From Butyricicoccus pullicaecorum (lineage in GTDB: Bacteria; Bacillota; Clostridia; Oscillospirales; Butyricicoccaceae), in assembly GCA_018366195.1 (NCBI GenBank), contig JAGZIN010000009.1:13062-77061 (forward strand): a stretch of DNA of 64,000 bases, read 5' to 3'. The notes below the pieces were generated by a model that did no database searches, was not told where the DNA came from, and worked only from the letters and a program-made list of their open reading frames with translations. Shown here in pieces: positions 1-9,058 of this stretch. Numbering within the stretch: position 1 is the stretch's first letter; the number at the start of each line of letters is the position of its first letter. Both the position numbers and the translations under genes were made by a program.

Positions 1-164
1 TATTATTAGCTTAATACAAATATACATTTCTTTCTATCGTTTGTCAAGCATTTTTTTTGAACAAAATAAGCCCTTCTACAAAAAAGCAATTCTGTTGCTA
101 TATAGTGCTTTCATCAAAAAAATGATATAATAATAAAAAGAGGCAAACACTGAGGAGGTTTACC

Positions 165-902
165 ATGCAAAAAGATAACTTCATACTCCGTAAACTCTAT
201 GAAGATGTAAAGCTTTCTGCTATGGAACGCGAAGTGCTTGACTATATCATCAACAATCTAGATGAAGCCATGCAGATTGGCGTCCGTGGAGTTGCACAAA
301 AACGGTATACCTCTTCCACTACGGTTATCCGACTTTCCAAAAAATTAAATTATGATGGCTTTCGAGAAATGATTTATTCATTCAAAAATATGCTGACTCC
401 GCCAGCATTACACTGGTCAGATGAACTGCATGATAAAATTCACTTTTATCCTGACATCGATAAATTAAACCAATTTTTTGATATATTAGACCATAAAGGT
501 TTTATTTGCATCAATGGACAAGGATATTCTCGTCTCATTGGTGAATATCTGGCAAATAAACTCATCAGCAGCGCCTGCACTGCAATTTTACAAGATAGCC
601 TCGAAGCTGAAACCATTATCCGCAACTTTAAGCACAAGCTGGACGCAATGATTATCATATCAAAATCTGGTAATAATCTTTTCGCACTTGCAGCTGCCAA
701 ACAATGTCAAGAAGCCCAAATCCCAACAATTCTATTTACCGGAAATCCAAATTGTGAATTAAAAACAAATTGTGATACCGTATTCATCATAAAAGATAAT
801 CACCCATTTGATATTGAAAATGTACAGTCAAACTATTTCTTTGGATACTGTATTTTAACATTTGAAGAACTTTTCGATCTCTATTATAAGCGCTTCCAAT
901 AA
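165..902 (+). CDS. RpiR/MurR-family transcriptional regulator
   Basis: This is a 245-residue sugar-responsive repressor or activator. Residues about 1-75 form the RpiR helix-turn-helix domain (note STTVIRLSKKL), and residues about 105-230 form a SIS domain that in this family binds phosphosugars. The start has a strong GAGGAGG site eight bases upstream, and a TATAAT at 126-131 is a probable -10 element, with no clear -35. The gene converges on a GH4/PTS/deacetylase operon on the other strand and shares a terminator with it. It is the obvious candidate regulator of that operon. The effector is probably the phosphorylated disaccharide, which is inference. Confidence 0.85.
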   Translation: MQKDNFILRKLYEDVKLSAMEREVLDYIINNLDEAMQIGVRGVAQKRYTSSTTVIRLSKKLNYDGFREMIYSFKNMLTPPALHWSDELHDKIHFYPDIDKLNQFFDILDHKGFICINGQGYSRLIGEYLANKLISSACTAILQDSLEAETIIRNFKHKLDAMIIISKSGNNLFALAAAKQCQEAQIPTILFTGNPNCELKTNCDTVFIIKDNHPFDIENVQSNYFFGYCILTFEELFDLYYKRFQ

Positions 903-1052
903 AATACCTCTATTTTCCTGCCCCATGACACAAATCTATCATAAAATTCAAGTATATATTTCAGAATCTTAAAGTTTCATACTTTTTTGTTCCAATAGAA
1001 AATTCAACTGTTTTGAATGATTTTTATGGTATCGTTCCCATTCTGTAAAAAC

Positions 1053-1086
1053 AAAAAACCGAGGTTTTTAACCTCGGTTTTTTGTT
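1053..1086. terminator. Bidirectional terminator between rpiR-like gene and GH4 operon
   Basis: A hairpin with arms AACCGAGGTT and AACCTCGGTT is flanked by an A-run on the left and a T-run on the right. It can therefore end transcription of both convergent units. Confidence 0.85.
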
Positions 1087-1122
1087 TTGTGCGTTATTTC
1101 TCCATCTTCTAAAATCAAACTT

Positions 1123-2451
1123 TTACTTCAACTCATTCCAATATCCCTGATTGGCTTCTATCAATTCATCTAAAATCACTTTACCGACTGCATAAGAAGG
1201 AACCGTGCGATTGAGTAAGATTGCTTGTAACGCCGTCTGATAAGAACCTGTTAATGCCGCTTCCACAGCCAGCTTTTCATATCCTTTCTGAGCCTCCATC
1301 AAGGATTTATGAAATTGCGGAATGTAACCAACTGCAACCGGCTCAATTCCATCTGCACCTACATAGCAAGGAACCTCTACCACAGCATCATGATTAAAGT
1401 TTCCGATTGCTCCATGGTTCATGGTATTGATTACAAAGCGTTCATGGGTGTTATTGATGATTGCATTTGCAATATTGACGATGTAGTTTCCATGCACACC
1501 TGTGCAAAGTGTACTATTTTTTGTTGTTCCTTCTGCGATGCATCGCTCACAATCATCAAAAACAACTTTTTCCCGTACATCTAAAACATAGTTTGCACGT
1601 GTATAGTGCACGTCCATTTCTCTGACAATTTCATTGTGGAAATAGTAATAAGACATATAAACCAGCGGGAAGAACTGAGGATACGCCGCGAATCCTTCTA
1701 TTGCATGCTGATACATCTCTGCCCAATAATTATCATGCTTATTTTCTGCCTCAGAATTCACCAGCTTAATATCTTCCCCCGAAAGAACACGCTCACGCAG
1801 TACAGGCAATAAATCCTGTCCATTTTTATCATAGATATTCGTAAACCAGCCAAAATGATTGAGACCAAAATACTTAAAGGTCAATTCCTCATGCGGAATT
1901 TTCAAGAAGTCTGCAATCGTTTCTTCTTGAGAAATCGGCATATCACAGATACATAGAGCCTTTGCATTGGGATAGGTCCGATAAATCGCTTCTGAAATCA
2001 TCGCTTCTGGATTGCTATAATTTAGAATCCATGCGTCTGGACACAGCTCCTGTGCCTTGCCCACGATATCCAAGATTGCTGGAATACAACGTAATGCAAA
2101 CGAAAATCCACCCAATCCGCAAGTTTCCTGTCCTAACAATCCATGTTTCAACGGAATTTTTTCGTCCTTTTCTCGCTGCTGATTGCAGCCTGGGCGAATC
2201 TGTACAAACAGGAAATTGGCATTTTGAAACGCTTCTTCTATATTTGTGGTATAGGATACTTGCACATCAGCAGCATGCTCTTTTGCATATAACTGACAGA
2301 ATTCTCCCGTTCTTGCAGCCCGACTTGCGTCGATATCGTAAAGCGAAATTTCATGCAGCTTCAGCTCTTCTCTGCGCGCAAGTAACACTGCCACAATTGC
2401 TGGGGTATAAGAAGAACCCGAGCCAACAATCACAAATTTATTTTTTCTCAT
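1123..2451 (-). CDS. GH4 family 6-phospho-glycosidase, alpha-type signature
   Basis: A 442-residue, full-length family 4 glycosidase, an NAD- and Mn-dependent cytoplasmic enzyme that splits phosphorylated disaccharides delivered by a PTS. The N-terminus has the Rossmann motif GSGSSYTP (residues 10-17). The metal-site signature C169-D-M-P and the following GLNH (H199) are intact. In GH4, Cys-Asp-Met-Pro is the signature of 6-phospho-alpha-glucosidases (MalH/GlvA/AglB type), whereas 6-phospho-beta-glucosidases usually have Cys-Asn-Val-Pro. I therefore expect an alpha-linked 6-phospho-disaccharide as substrate. It is the last gene of the operon, after PTS IICB and the deacetylase; that deacetylase neighbour is more typical of chitobiose loci, so the exact substrate is open. 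Confidence 0.85.
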   Translation of the reverse strand: MRKNKFVIVGSGSSYTPAIVAVLLARREELKLHEISLYDIDASRAARTGEFCQLYAKEHAADVQVSYTTNIEEAFQNANFLFVQIRPGCNQQREKDEKIPLKHGLLGQETCGLGGFSFALRCIPAILDIVGKAQELCPDAWILNYSNPEAMISEAIYRTYPNAKALCICDMPISQEETIADFLKIPHEELTFKYFGLNHFGWFTNIYDKNGQDLLPVLRERVLSGEDIKLVNSEAENKHDNYWAEMYQHAIEGFAAYPQFFPLVYMSYYYFHNEIVREMDVHYTRANYVLDVREKVVFDDCERCIAEGTTKNSTLCTGVHGNYIVNIANAIINNTHERFVINTMNHGAIGNFNHDAVVEVPCYVGADGIEPVAVGYIPQFHKSLMEAQKGYEKLAVEAALTGSYQTALQAILLNRTVPSYAVGKVILDELIEANQGYWNELK

Positions 2452-2472
2452 TTAGAGCCTCCCAAATCAATA

Positions 2473-3894
2473 CTATCCAATTATCTGATTTATCTCATTC
2501 ATAATATAACGCACTTCTGAACCAATAATGATTTGAATGCTGGTATCCGATAGCTTCACTACACCACGGACACCCATCTGCTTAATTTTTTCCAAATTGA
2601 GCAGAGACGGATTCTTCACCTCAACGCGCAGTCGAGTCATACAATTCCCGATTGTTTCAATATTAGATGCTCCACCCAGATTCTCAAGAATCTTCTTTGC
2701 CATATAAGCATAATTCTTATTTGACAAAGTTGCATTTTTTTCTTCCTCTGTTACTTCTTCTGTATCCACAAAATCATCTTCTCGTCCCAGTGTCTTGAGA
2801 TTATATCTTGTAATCAGAAAACGGAATGTTAGAAAATACAGAACAAAAAATACAATTCCTACGGGGATAATCAAAATCACATGACTTCCAAGCCCCCAAT
2901 TGAGTACAAGATCAATGATATTGCCCCCAGAAGAAAATCCAATGCGAATACCCAAAAGATAACAAACAGCACCAGCAAGCCCAGTGTAAAGCGCATGTAC
3001 CACATACAGCTGAGGTGCAACAAACATAAAGGAGAACTCAAGCGGCTCTGTAATTCCTGTGATAAATGATGTAATTGCAGCTGAACTCATAAGACCCTTG
3101 ACTTCATTTTTACGTTTCTTTGCACATTGATACATTGCCAGTGCCGCTCCCGGCAAACCAAACATCATAACAACAAAAAACATGGACAGGAAAAGACCCG
3201 CAGAGGGATCACCAGCCAAAAATCGTGTCATTTCACCCGTTACCACATCTCCAGACGATGTTGTATAAGAGCCGAGGTTAAAATAGATATAGGAGTTAAA
3301 TACATGATGTAATCCCACTGGTATCAACAGACGATTCAAGAATCCAAAAATAAATACACCTACTGCACCAAGACTTGCAATGCCCACAGCAAATATATCT
3401 AGAGCATTTTGAATAGATGGCCAAATAAAGCTCAATAAATACCCCAGCGCAACTGTGAAAACCGGCGCAAGTGTAATAACGAATTTCTCTCCTGTAAAAA
3501 AATCAAAAATTTTAGGGGTTTTCCATTCTTTACTCTGATTGAAAATCCATGCAGTAAAGCAGCCCACAATAATACCTGCAAAGATACCCATATTGATGGA
3601 CTCGTCCAGAGCGAGCAGAGTAGATTTTAAGACCAGAATAGACAGAAAGCTGGCAACAATTGGGGAAATCTTATCCTTTGCCTTGGCAAATGCAACGACT
3701 GCGCCAAATGCAAATAAAATGTCCATGTTCCCAAATACAATATCTCCAGCAGCTTTTAGGAGCGGAAGATTGAACATATCTGGTGATGCAATACGGGACA
3801 AAATTCCTGCAATTGGCATTGCTGTAACCGGAACCAACATAGACCGCCCCAGCTGTGCTAATTTCTTATTAAACCGATTCAATATACTCTTCAT
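2473..3894 (-). CDS. PTS sugar transporter, EIICB of the glucose superfamily
   Basis: A 473-residue membrane permease that imports and phosphorylates a sugar. Residues 1-360 are the hydrophobic EIIC domain (GRSMLVPVTAMPIAGIL at the start; the PLEFSFMF segment is typical of glucose/maltose/GlcNAc EIIC). After a charged linker, residues about 395-473 form EIIB, with phospho-acceptor Cys418 in NCMTRLR. No EIIA domain is fused or encoded nearby, so a shared EIIA from elsewhere must phosphorylate it. The start codon overlaps the stop of the upstream deacetylase gene as ATGA, so the two are translationally coupled. The pairing with a GH4 hydrolase suggests an alpha-glucoside or amino-disaccharide. 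Confidence 0.88.
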   Translation of the reverse strand: MKSILNRFNKKLAQLGRSMLVPVTAMPIAGILSRIASPDMFNLPLLKAAGDIVFGNMDILFAFGAVVAFAKAKDKISPIVASFLSILVLKSTLLALDESINMGIFAGIIVGCFTAWIFNQSKEWKTPKIFDFFTGEKFVITLAPVFTVALGYLLSFIWPSIQNALDIFAVGIASLGAVGVFIFGFLNRLLIPVGLHHVFNSYIYFNLGSYTTSSGDVVTGEMTRFLAGDPSAGLFLSMFFVVMMFGLPGAALAMYQCAKKRKNEVKGLMSSAAITSFITGITEPLEFSFMFVAPQLYVVHALYTGLAGAVCYLLGIRIGFSSGGNIIDLVLNWGLGSHVILIIPVGIVFFVLYFLTFRFLITRYNLKTLGREDDFVDTEEVTEEEKNATLSNKNYAYMAKKILENLGGASNIETIGNCMTRLRVEVKNPSLLNLEKIKQMGVRGVVKLSDTSIQIIIGSEVRYIMNEINQIIG

Positions 3895-4703
3895 ATGTCC
3901 ATTCCTCCTTTATCAAATGCCGCATAGTTGGTAAGTACAACGTTTGGAAGCTGTTCCACAAACGTGCGTGATTTTGGAGAAACCAGTAAATCGACTTCAC
4001 ACATTCGATGAAGGTTAAAGGAAGAATGCAGCATCACATCTGTATCCAGATAGGCAGGATGGCACATTACTTCAACACAATCATACTTTGTCAGTGCCTC
4101 ACGCACTGCACGATGCATGCTTTCTTCAATTGCCGGAGCATACTCCTGCAGTGCTGTATGAAAATGTACACCGGAACATTCGATAAAATCAATGAGTATA
4201 TTTCCACATGGAACTCCGTCTATTTTTCCTTCTCTTTGTCCTTCTTTTGAATTACGCACTGGCAGGCTATATTCTTTTGCCAAACGAATAAATACAGATT
4301 CTAAATTTTTGAAGATGTGTACATGATGATGGGAATCCAAGTGGGTTGGATGAATACCAGCATCTAACACTTTTTCAATCTGTGCTTTCCACTCATCATA
4401 CACTTCGGTGACATCGAACTCCGTCTCTTGCTCCTTATAAAAAGACAGCTTATGGAATTCTCCATTCTTTTCCACAAGTGTTTTATGTCCATCAAGAACC
4501 GGTCTTCCGCAAGTAAGTGTCAAATGTACACCTACCCCAAGCGTTGGATGTGACTTTGCGAGCGATACCGCATGCGCGAACGCAGGCATTCCCGCCATCA
4601 ACGTAGCGGAAGTCAAAACGCCCCGCAAATGACTTTCAATGATACCATAATTAACACCATAAGAATAGCCAAAATCATCTGCATTAAAAATCAGCTTTTT
4701 CAT
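3891..4703 (-). CDS. ChbG/YdjC-family carbohydrate deacetylase
   Basis: A 270-residue cytoplasmic deacetylase. Family hallmarks are NADDFG at residues 7-12, a metal-binding Asp pair, and the HLDSHHHVH stretch near residue 120 that supplies metal-binding histidines. In E. coli, ChbG removes an N-acetyl group from chitobiose-6-phosphate so that the GH4 enzyme ChbF can act. Here the gene heads an operon with a PTS permease and a GH4 enzyme, an analogous arrangement, but the GH4 signature is alpha-type and the PTS is of the glucose superfamily rather than the lactose/chitobiose one. The real substrate is thus uncertain. It has a good AAAGGAG site and a promoter just upstream. Confidence 0.85.
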   Translation of the reverse strand: MKKLIFNADDFGYSYGVNYGIIESHLRGVLTSATLMAGMPAFAHAVSLAKSHPTLGVGVHLTLTCGRPVLDGHKTLVEKNGEFHKLSFYKEQETEFDVTEVYDEWKAQIEKVLDAGIHPTHLDSHHHVHIFKNLESVFIRLAKEYSLPVRNSKEGQREGKIDGVPCGNILIDFIECSGVHFHTALQEYAPAIEESMHRAVREALTKYDCVEVMCHPAYLDTDVMLHSSFNLHRMCEVDLLVSPKSRTFVEQLPNVVLTNYAAFDKGGMDI

Positions 4704-4731
4704 ACAAATCTCCTTTCCTTGTGATATCGCA

Positions 4732-4761
4732 AGTATAGCATTTTATACTTTTACTTGTAAA
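4732..4761 (-). promoter_or_regulatory. Promoter of the deacetylase-PTS-GH4 operon with overlapping palindrome
   Basis: On the minus strand TTTACA (4756-4761) and TATACT (4732-4737) are separated by 18 bases. A perfect inverted repeat AGTATA-N6-TATACT (4732-4749) covers the -10 and spacer. Its position would suit a repressor operator, perhaps for the RpiR protein encoded nearby. Confidence 0.55.
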
Positions 4762-4895
4762 TATACGTGTAGTCTTTTGAACTTTGTTTCAGAAATATGT
4801 TTTTTGTACCTGTAAATATTACCTAAAGAACTTCAACTCAACTTATAACAAATAGTAAATTTCAGTTTACGATTGAAAAAATCTTGAGAATACCG

Positions 4896-4934
4896 TAAAA
4901 AAATGCAGATATCACATGTTCATGCAATATCTGC
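4896..4934 (-). terminator. Terminator of trmB
   Basis: On the minus strand, arms GCAGATAT and ATATCTGC (4905-4912, 4927-4934) are followed by a run of seven T after one A. Confidence 0.75.
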
Positions 4935-4972
4935 GAAAGCTTATGAATCATTTTATCCCCATGTAATCAATA

Positions 4973-5629
4973 TTATTTCAACAGGTTCTGCGGAGTTCTT
5001 TTTCTCGCCTCTACGCGATAAATCCGATATCCCTGAGACGAGAATTTTTCTTCATACTCTGTCATAATATTATCATAATCCGAATGATGCAAATCCAATG
5101 AAATGTTCTGCAACAGCCAGTTATTCTGGCAAAGCTCACCCAACGACCACTCAAAAAGACGCTGGTTATCTGTCTTAAAGAAAATCGCACCATCTTCCGT
5201 CAAAATCTCATCATATACCGCAAGGAATGAGCGCCAGGTCAAACGGCGTTTGCGCTGCCGATTGGGCGGCCACGGGTCCGAAAAATTCAGGTAAATCAGA
5301 GATACCTCAGCTGGGGCAAAGATTTCATTGAGTGCTGCGGCATCGAATGATAGAAAGCGCAGATTGGGCAAGTTCTCGCTCACTGCTTTTTCGGTTGCCA
5401 TAATCAATGCACCTTCTTCCTTTTCAATGGCAACAAAGTTGACATCTGGATTACGGCGTGCATTTTCCAAAATAAAGCGTCCCTTACCGCAGCCGATTTC
5501 TAGGCGAATCGGATTTTCATTTCCAAACAGCTGCTTCCACCCCCCACGCTGTGCCCTTGGGTCTTCCACCATAACAGACGCGCACCGTGCAAAGCGTACA
5601 TCTAAATTCTTCTTTTTGCGCATTCTCAT
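4973..5629 (-). CDS. trmB: tRNA (guanine-N7-)-methyltransferase TrmB
   Basis: The enzyme methylates G46 of the tRNA variable loop using S-adenosylmethionine. About 218 residues. The SAM motif is LEIGCGKGRF, and the family motif FSDPWPP together with the later TDN is visible. I take the fourth codon of the longest frame as start (MRMRKKK), because this N-terminus is typical of TrmB and the GGAGG site sits ten bases from it but only two from the first ATG. The gene is monocistronic, between its own promoter at 5668-5697 and a terminator at 4896-4934. Confidence 0.92.
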   Translation of the reverse strand: MRMRKKKNLDVRFARCASVMVEDPRAQRGGWKQLFGNENPIRLEIGCGKGRFILENARRNPDVNFVAIEKEEGALIMATEKAVSENLPNLRFLSFDAAALNEIFAPAEVSLIYLNFSDPWPPNRQRKRRLTWRSFLAVYDEILTEDGAIFFKTDNQRLFEWSLGELCQNNWLLQNISLDLHHSDYDNIMTEYEEKFSSQGYRIYRVEARKRTPQNLLK

Positions 5630-5667
5630 GCGTTTCATTCCTCCAAATCGAAACTCTTTGTGCCCTT

Positions 5668-5697
5668 ATTATAGCGTGTTTCTGCGTTCCTTTTCAA
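5668..5697 (-). promoter_or_regulatory. Promoter of trmB
   Basis: On the minus strand TTGAAA (5692-5697) and a perfect TATAAT (5668-5673) are 18 bases apart, about 40 bases upstream of the trmB start. Confidence 0.65.
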
Positions 5698-5905
5698 GTC
5701 TATCCCACACTTTTGTCCGGAAGCTCTGCAAAAATGACAAAAATACGGAACGGTTCTGGCTTTCCTTTTCGCGCTGCAGCAGCTGCGCAGATTTCCCCTC
5801 CTGCTTGCAGCGTCTCTCCCACTCCCTATCTTTTTGGGTTTGTATCCTTGAAAAATCTGTTTTTGAACGTTTTCCTTATGCAACCGCACACAAAGCAATC
5901 CCAAA

Positions 5906-5934
5906 TTGACAGCACACGATAAACCCGTTATAAT
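5906..5934 (+). promoter_or_regulatory. Full-consensus promoter of malQ
   Basis: TTGACA (5906-5911) and TATAAT (5929-5934) are exactly 17 bases apart, a perfect sigma-A promoter. It fixes the malQ start downstream at 5981, because a more upstream start codon would lie inside the promoter. The stretch 5698-5905, between the two divergent promoters, shows nothing recognisable. Confidence 0.85.
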
Positions 5935-5980
5935 GGCAATAGTATCACCCTCATTTTATGAAGTTAAGGACGGAATTTTC

Positions 5981-7642
5981 ATGGCATTTGACCGCGCAAG
6001 TGGCGTGCTTATGCACATCACCTCTCTGCCCTCTCCCCACGGCATTGGTACGTTGGGACAGGCCGCTTTCGATTTTGTAGACTTTCTGCGGAATGCAGGG
6101 CAACGTTATTGGCAGGTACTCCCGCTCGGACATACGGGCTTTGGAGACTCTCCCTATCAATGCTACTCTGCCGCTGCTGGCAATCCGCTGCTCATTGATT
6201 TGGATAAGCTGGTTACATACGGCATGCTGACTGCCGACGAGATTCAGGCAGCCGATTTGGATTGGAATCCAGACAAGGCAGACTATATACAGCTGACCGA
6301 GGTACGCTATCCCTTACTTCGCCGCGCTTATATGCGTGCGAAAGAGATGCCCTATATCATGTCGGCTGTACAGTCTTTCCGCACCCATGCAGCCGAATGG
6401 CTCGAAGACTATGCCCTCTTCATGACCCTCAAGGAAGAACGCTTTGCAGGGGCTCCGCTTTGGGACTGGGAGGATTCTGATTTACGGCATCGCGATGCCA
6501 AAGCACTTGCCGCAGCACGGCAGGAATTCAAAGAAGAAATCGACTTTCGAGTGTTCTTACAAACCATCTTCTTTGCACAATGGGGCACACTCCGTGCCTA
6601 TGCAGCCAAGGCAGGGGTTCGTATCATCGGAGATATTCCCATTTATGTTTCTCCGGACTCCTCCGATGTTTGGCAGCACCCCCATTTATTCAAGGTCGAT
6701 GCAAACGGCAAGCCGCAAAAGGTGGCTGGTGTACCACCTGATTACTATTCTGCAACCGGACAGCTCTGGGGAAACCCCGTTTATGATTGGAAAGAGCACG
6801 AAAAAACCGGATATGCTTGGTGGATTTGGCGGTTAAAACAAAACGCTGACTTATTTGATGTCATTCGCATCGACCATTTTCGCGGCTTTGAATCGTTTTG
6901 GGAGGTCGATGCAGACGAAGAAACCGCAATCCATGGTGCATGGCGGAAAGGTCCCGGAATCAAACTGTTCCGCGCATTGGAACAAGCACTTCCAGCACTT
7001 CCAATCATCGCGGAAGATTTGGGCGTTATGACAGACAAGGTCAAAGCATTGCTGCGTAGTACCGGATTTCCCGGTATGCGTGTTATGATTTTTGGATTCA
7101 ACCGATTTGAGGATAACGATCACTTACCGCACAACTATCCCGTCAATTCGATTGTGTATACCTCAACACACGATTCCCAGTCTATCTGTGAGCAGATTTT
7201 AGACCTCTGCGAACCAGAGGACGCTGCCTTTGCGAAGGAATATATCCGTTGGGATTATAAGGAACCACTTGCATGGTCTGCAATCCGTACCCTATTCGCC
7301 TCTCCCGCTTCCATCGCCATGACAACAATGCAGGACTTATTAAATCTGGGCGCTGATGCACGCATGAATGTCCCCGCTACCGTAGGCGGAAACTGGGCAT
7401 GGCGCGTGCGCAAAGAGGGAATCAACGCAGATGTTGCAGCATTTCTGCACCGTGTAACCGATGTGACCCGCCGCTTGCACCCAATCCCTGAAATCTTTGA
7501 ACAAAAACCATGGTCTGAAATCCAGTGCCTCCCAGTAACGGCAGATATGGATTATGGTGCGCGGCGATACTGGACAGACGTACAGGAACAGTATACACTG
7601 CTTTTGAAAGCAAATGCCTTTTTCTCTCGCTTTGCGCTCTAA
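5981..7642 (+). CDS. malQ: 4-alpha-glucanotransferase (amylomaltase)
   Basis: A GH77 enzyme of about 553 residues that moves alpha-1,4-glucan segments between maltodextrins and releases glucose. The fold begins with RASGVLMHITSLPSPHGIG. The nucleophile lies in IRIDHFRGF, the acid/base Glu in IIAEDLG, and the third acid in YTSTHDSQS. The start at 5981 has an AAGGA site and lies about 40 bases after the predicted transcription start. The HAD-LUD fusion gene follows after 62 bases and may be cotranscribed. No glycogen or maltose transport genes are adjacent. Confidence 0.95.
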   Translation: MAFDRASGVLMHITSLPSPHGIGTLGQAAFDFVDFLRNAGQRYWQVLPLGHTGFGDSPYQCYSAAAGNPLLIDLDKLVTYGMLTADEIQAADLDWNPDKADYIQLTEVRYPLLRRAYMRAKEMPYIMSAVQSFRTHAAEWLEDYALFMTLKEERFAGAPLWDWEDSDLRHRDAKALAAARQEFKEEIDFRVFLQTIFFAQWGTLRAYAAKAGVRIIGDIPIYVSPDSSDVWQHPHLFKVDANGKPQKVAGVPPDYYSATGQLWGNPVYDWKEHEKTGYAWWIWRLKQNADLFDVIRIDHFRGFESFWEVDADEETAIHGAWRKGPGIKLFRALEQALPALPIIAEDLGVMTDKVKALLRSTGFPGMRVMIFGFNRFEDNDHLPHNYPVNSIVYTSTHDSQSICEQILDLCEPEDAAFAKEYIRWDYKEPLAWSAIRTLFASPASIAMTTMQDLLNLGADARMNVPATVGGNWAWRVRKEGINADVAAFLHRVTDVTRRLHPIPEIFEQKPWSEIQCLPVTADMDYGARRYWTDVQEQYTLLLKANAFFSRFAL

Positions 7643-7704
7643 GGCAATCCGTGCACAGGGACTGATTCTGTGTTTGCAAAATCGAAAGGAGATTTTATAA
7701 AAGC

Positions 7705-8934
7705 ATGAGCATAAAAGCTGTAATTTTTGATTTAGATGGCACACTTCTTGATACATTAGGGGATTTGACCAGTGCCGTCAATGCTGCCATGCGGCATTAC
7801 CAGTTCCCCCTTTTAAGCGAATCTGAAGTCTGTGCACGTGTTGGGCACGGTGTACGCCGCCTGATTGCGCAAAGTGTTCCGGCAAATACAGAAACCCACG
7901 TCATTGACGATTGTCTCAAGCACTTTCAAGCGCACTATGAAGCACATCTGGTAGAACGTACCCACCCCTATCAGGGAATTGGCGCAGTGATAGAAGCGTT
8001 TCACAGCCGCGGGGTACGCATGGCAGTGCTTTCCAATAAGTATCAAGCAGCCGCTGAGCGATTGATTTCCCACTATTTTCCCAATCGAATCACTCTGATT
8101 CGCGGAGAGATTCCCGGTATCCCACGTAAGCCTGACCCAACTTCTACCAATCAAATCCTGAGCATGCTCAGCGTGCAAGCGGACGAAGTCCTATATATCG
8201 GCGACAGCGATGTTGACATGCAGACGGCAAAGGCTGCCGGCATCACTGCAATTGGTGCGCTTTGGGGCTTTCGCGACCGCGAATCCCTGATGGCAGCAGG
8301 CGCTGAGCACGTTGTTGAGCACCCTGAACATCTCATTCAGCTGCTTGACCGCTTACAGCTTGATGCAGCGATGCAGGCTTTTGAGCGAAATGGTTTTACA
8401 TGGACATTCTGTGCAACCTCTGCACAGGCAGCCGACTACGTAGCAAGCCAATGCCGTGGAAAAACAATCGGCATGGGCGGCTCGGTCACATTGGATACGC
8501 TTGGCATCTATGACATGCTGAAAAAAGAGGACGCACAGGTTTTCTGGCATTGGAAGGGCGACGAAATCCGCTCCACTGGTGATGTGTTCCTGACCTCTGC
8601 CAATGCAATTTCCGCAACTGGAGAGATTGTAAATATTGATGGTGCATGCAACCGCATTGCCGCATCTGTATACGGCTTTGATACCTGCTATGTGGTCTGC
8701 GGCATCAATAAACTGACTCCGGACATGGACAGCGCCATGCGCCGCGCACGTGAGATTGCCGCACCACTCAACACCAAGCGGCTGGGAAAACGCACGCCCT
8801 GTACAGTCGATGGTCAGTGTCATGATTGTCACAGTCCAGAACGCATCTGCCGTGCCATGACGATTCTCATGGCGCCGCCTTCTCGTATGTCCCATTATGA
8901 AATCATCATGGTTGGGGAAAATATCGGATACTAA
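7705..8934 (+). CDS. HAD-superfamily phosphatase fused to a LUD domain
   Basis: A 409-residue fusion. Residues 1-210 are a subfamily IA haloacid-dehalogenase phosphatase of the phosphoglycolate phosphatase (Gph/PgpH) type: motif I DLDGTLLDT, motif II SNK, the Lys in IPRKPDP, and motif IV GDSDVDM. Residues about 220-409 form a LUD domain (family of LutB/LutC and YkgG), with GMGGSVTLDTLGI and a C-terminal Cys-rich stretch CTVDGQCHDC and the usual ending ENIGY. The two parts lie in one frame with no internal stop. The start has an AAAGGAG site. A phosphatase role is likely for the first half; the function of LUD-only proteins is unclear. I am sure of the domains and unsure of any joint function. 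Confidence 0.85.
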   Translation: MSIKAVIFDLDGTLLDTLGDLTSAVNAAMRHYQFPLLSESEVCARVGHGVRRLIAQSVPANTETHVIDDCLKHFQAHYEAHLVERTHPYQGIGAVIEAFHSRGVRMAVLSNKYQAAAERLISHYFPNRITLIRGEIPGIPRKPDPTSTNQILSMLSVQADEVLYIGDSDVDMQTAKAAGITAIGALWGFRDRESLMAAGAEHVVEHPEHLIQLLDRLQLDAAMQAFERNGFTWTFCATSAQAADYVASQCRGKTIGMGGSVTLDTLGIYDMLKKEDAQVFWHWKGDEIRSTGDVFLTSANAISATGEIVNIDGACNRIAASVYGFDTCYVVCGINKLTPDMDSAMRRAREIAAPLNTKRLGKRTPCTVDGQCHDCHSPERICRAMTILMAPPSRMSHYEIIMVGENIGY

Positions 8935-8984
8935 GTATTTTGATTTATCGAGAAAGATTGCGCACCACTTTTCATATTTTCAAC

Positions 8985-9030
8985 CAATAAAACAACGGCG
9001 TAACTTTTATCGTTACGCCGTTGTTTCACT
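8985..9030. terminator. Bidirectional terminator between HAD-LUD gene and rsmI
   Basis: A perfect 14-bp stem AACAACGGCGTAAC / GTTACGCCGTTGTT (8991-9004, 9012-9025) with a 7-base loop lies between convergent genes. Confidence 0.8.
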
Positions 9031-9058
9031 TGTCAGAGGACGCAGAAAAATCCAATGT

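Noticed and set aside
5906..5980. N-terminal extension of malQ by 25 codons
   Set aside because: The upstream start codon coincides with the -35 box of a perfect promoter, so it cannot be part of the transcript.
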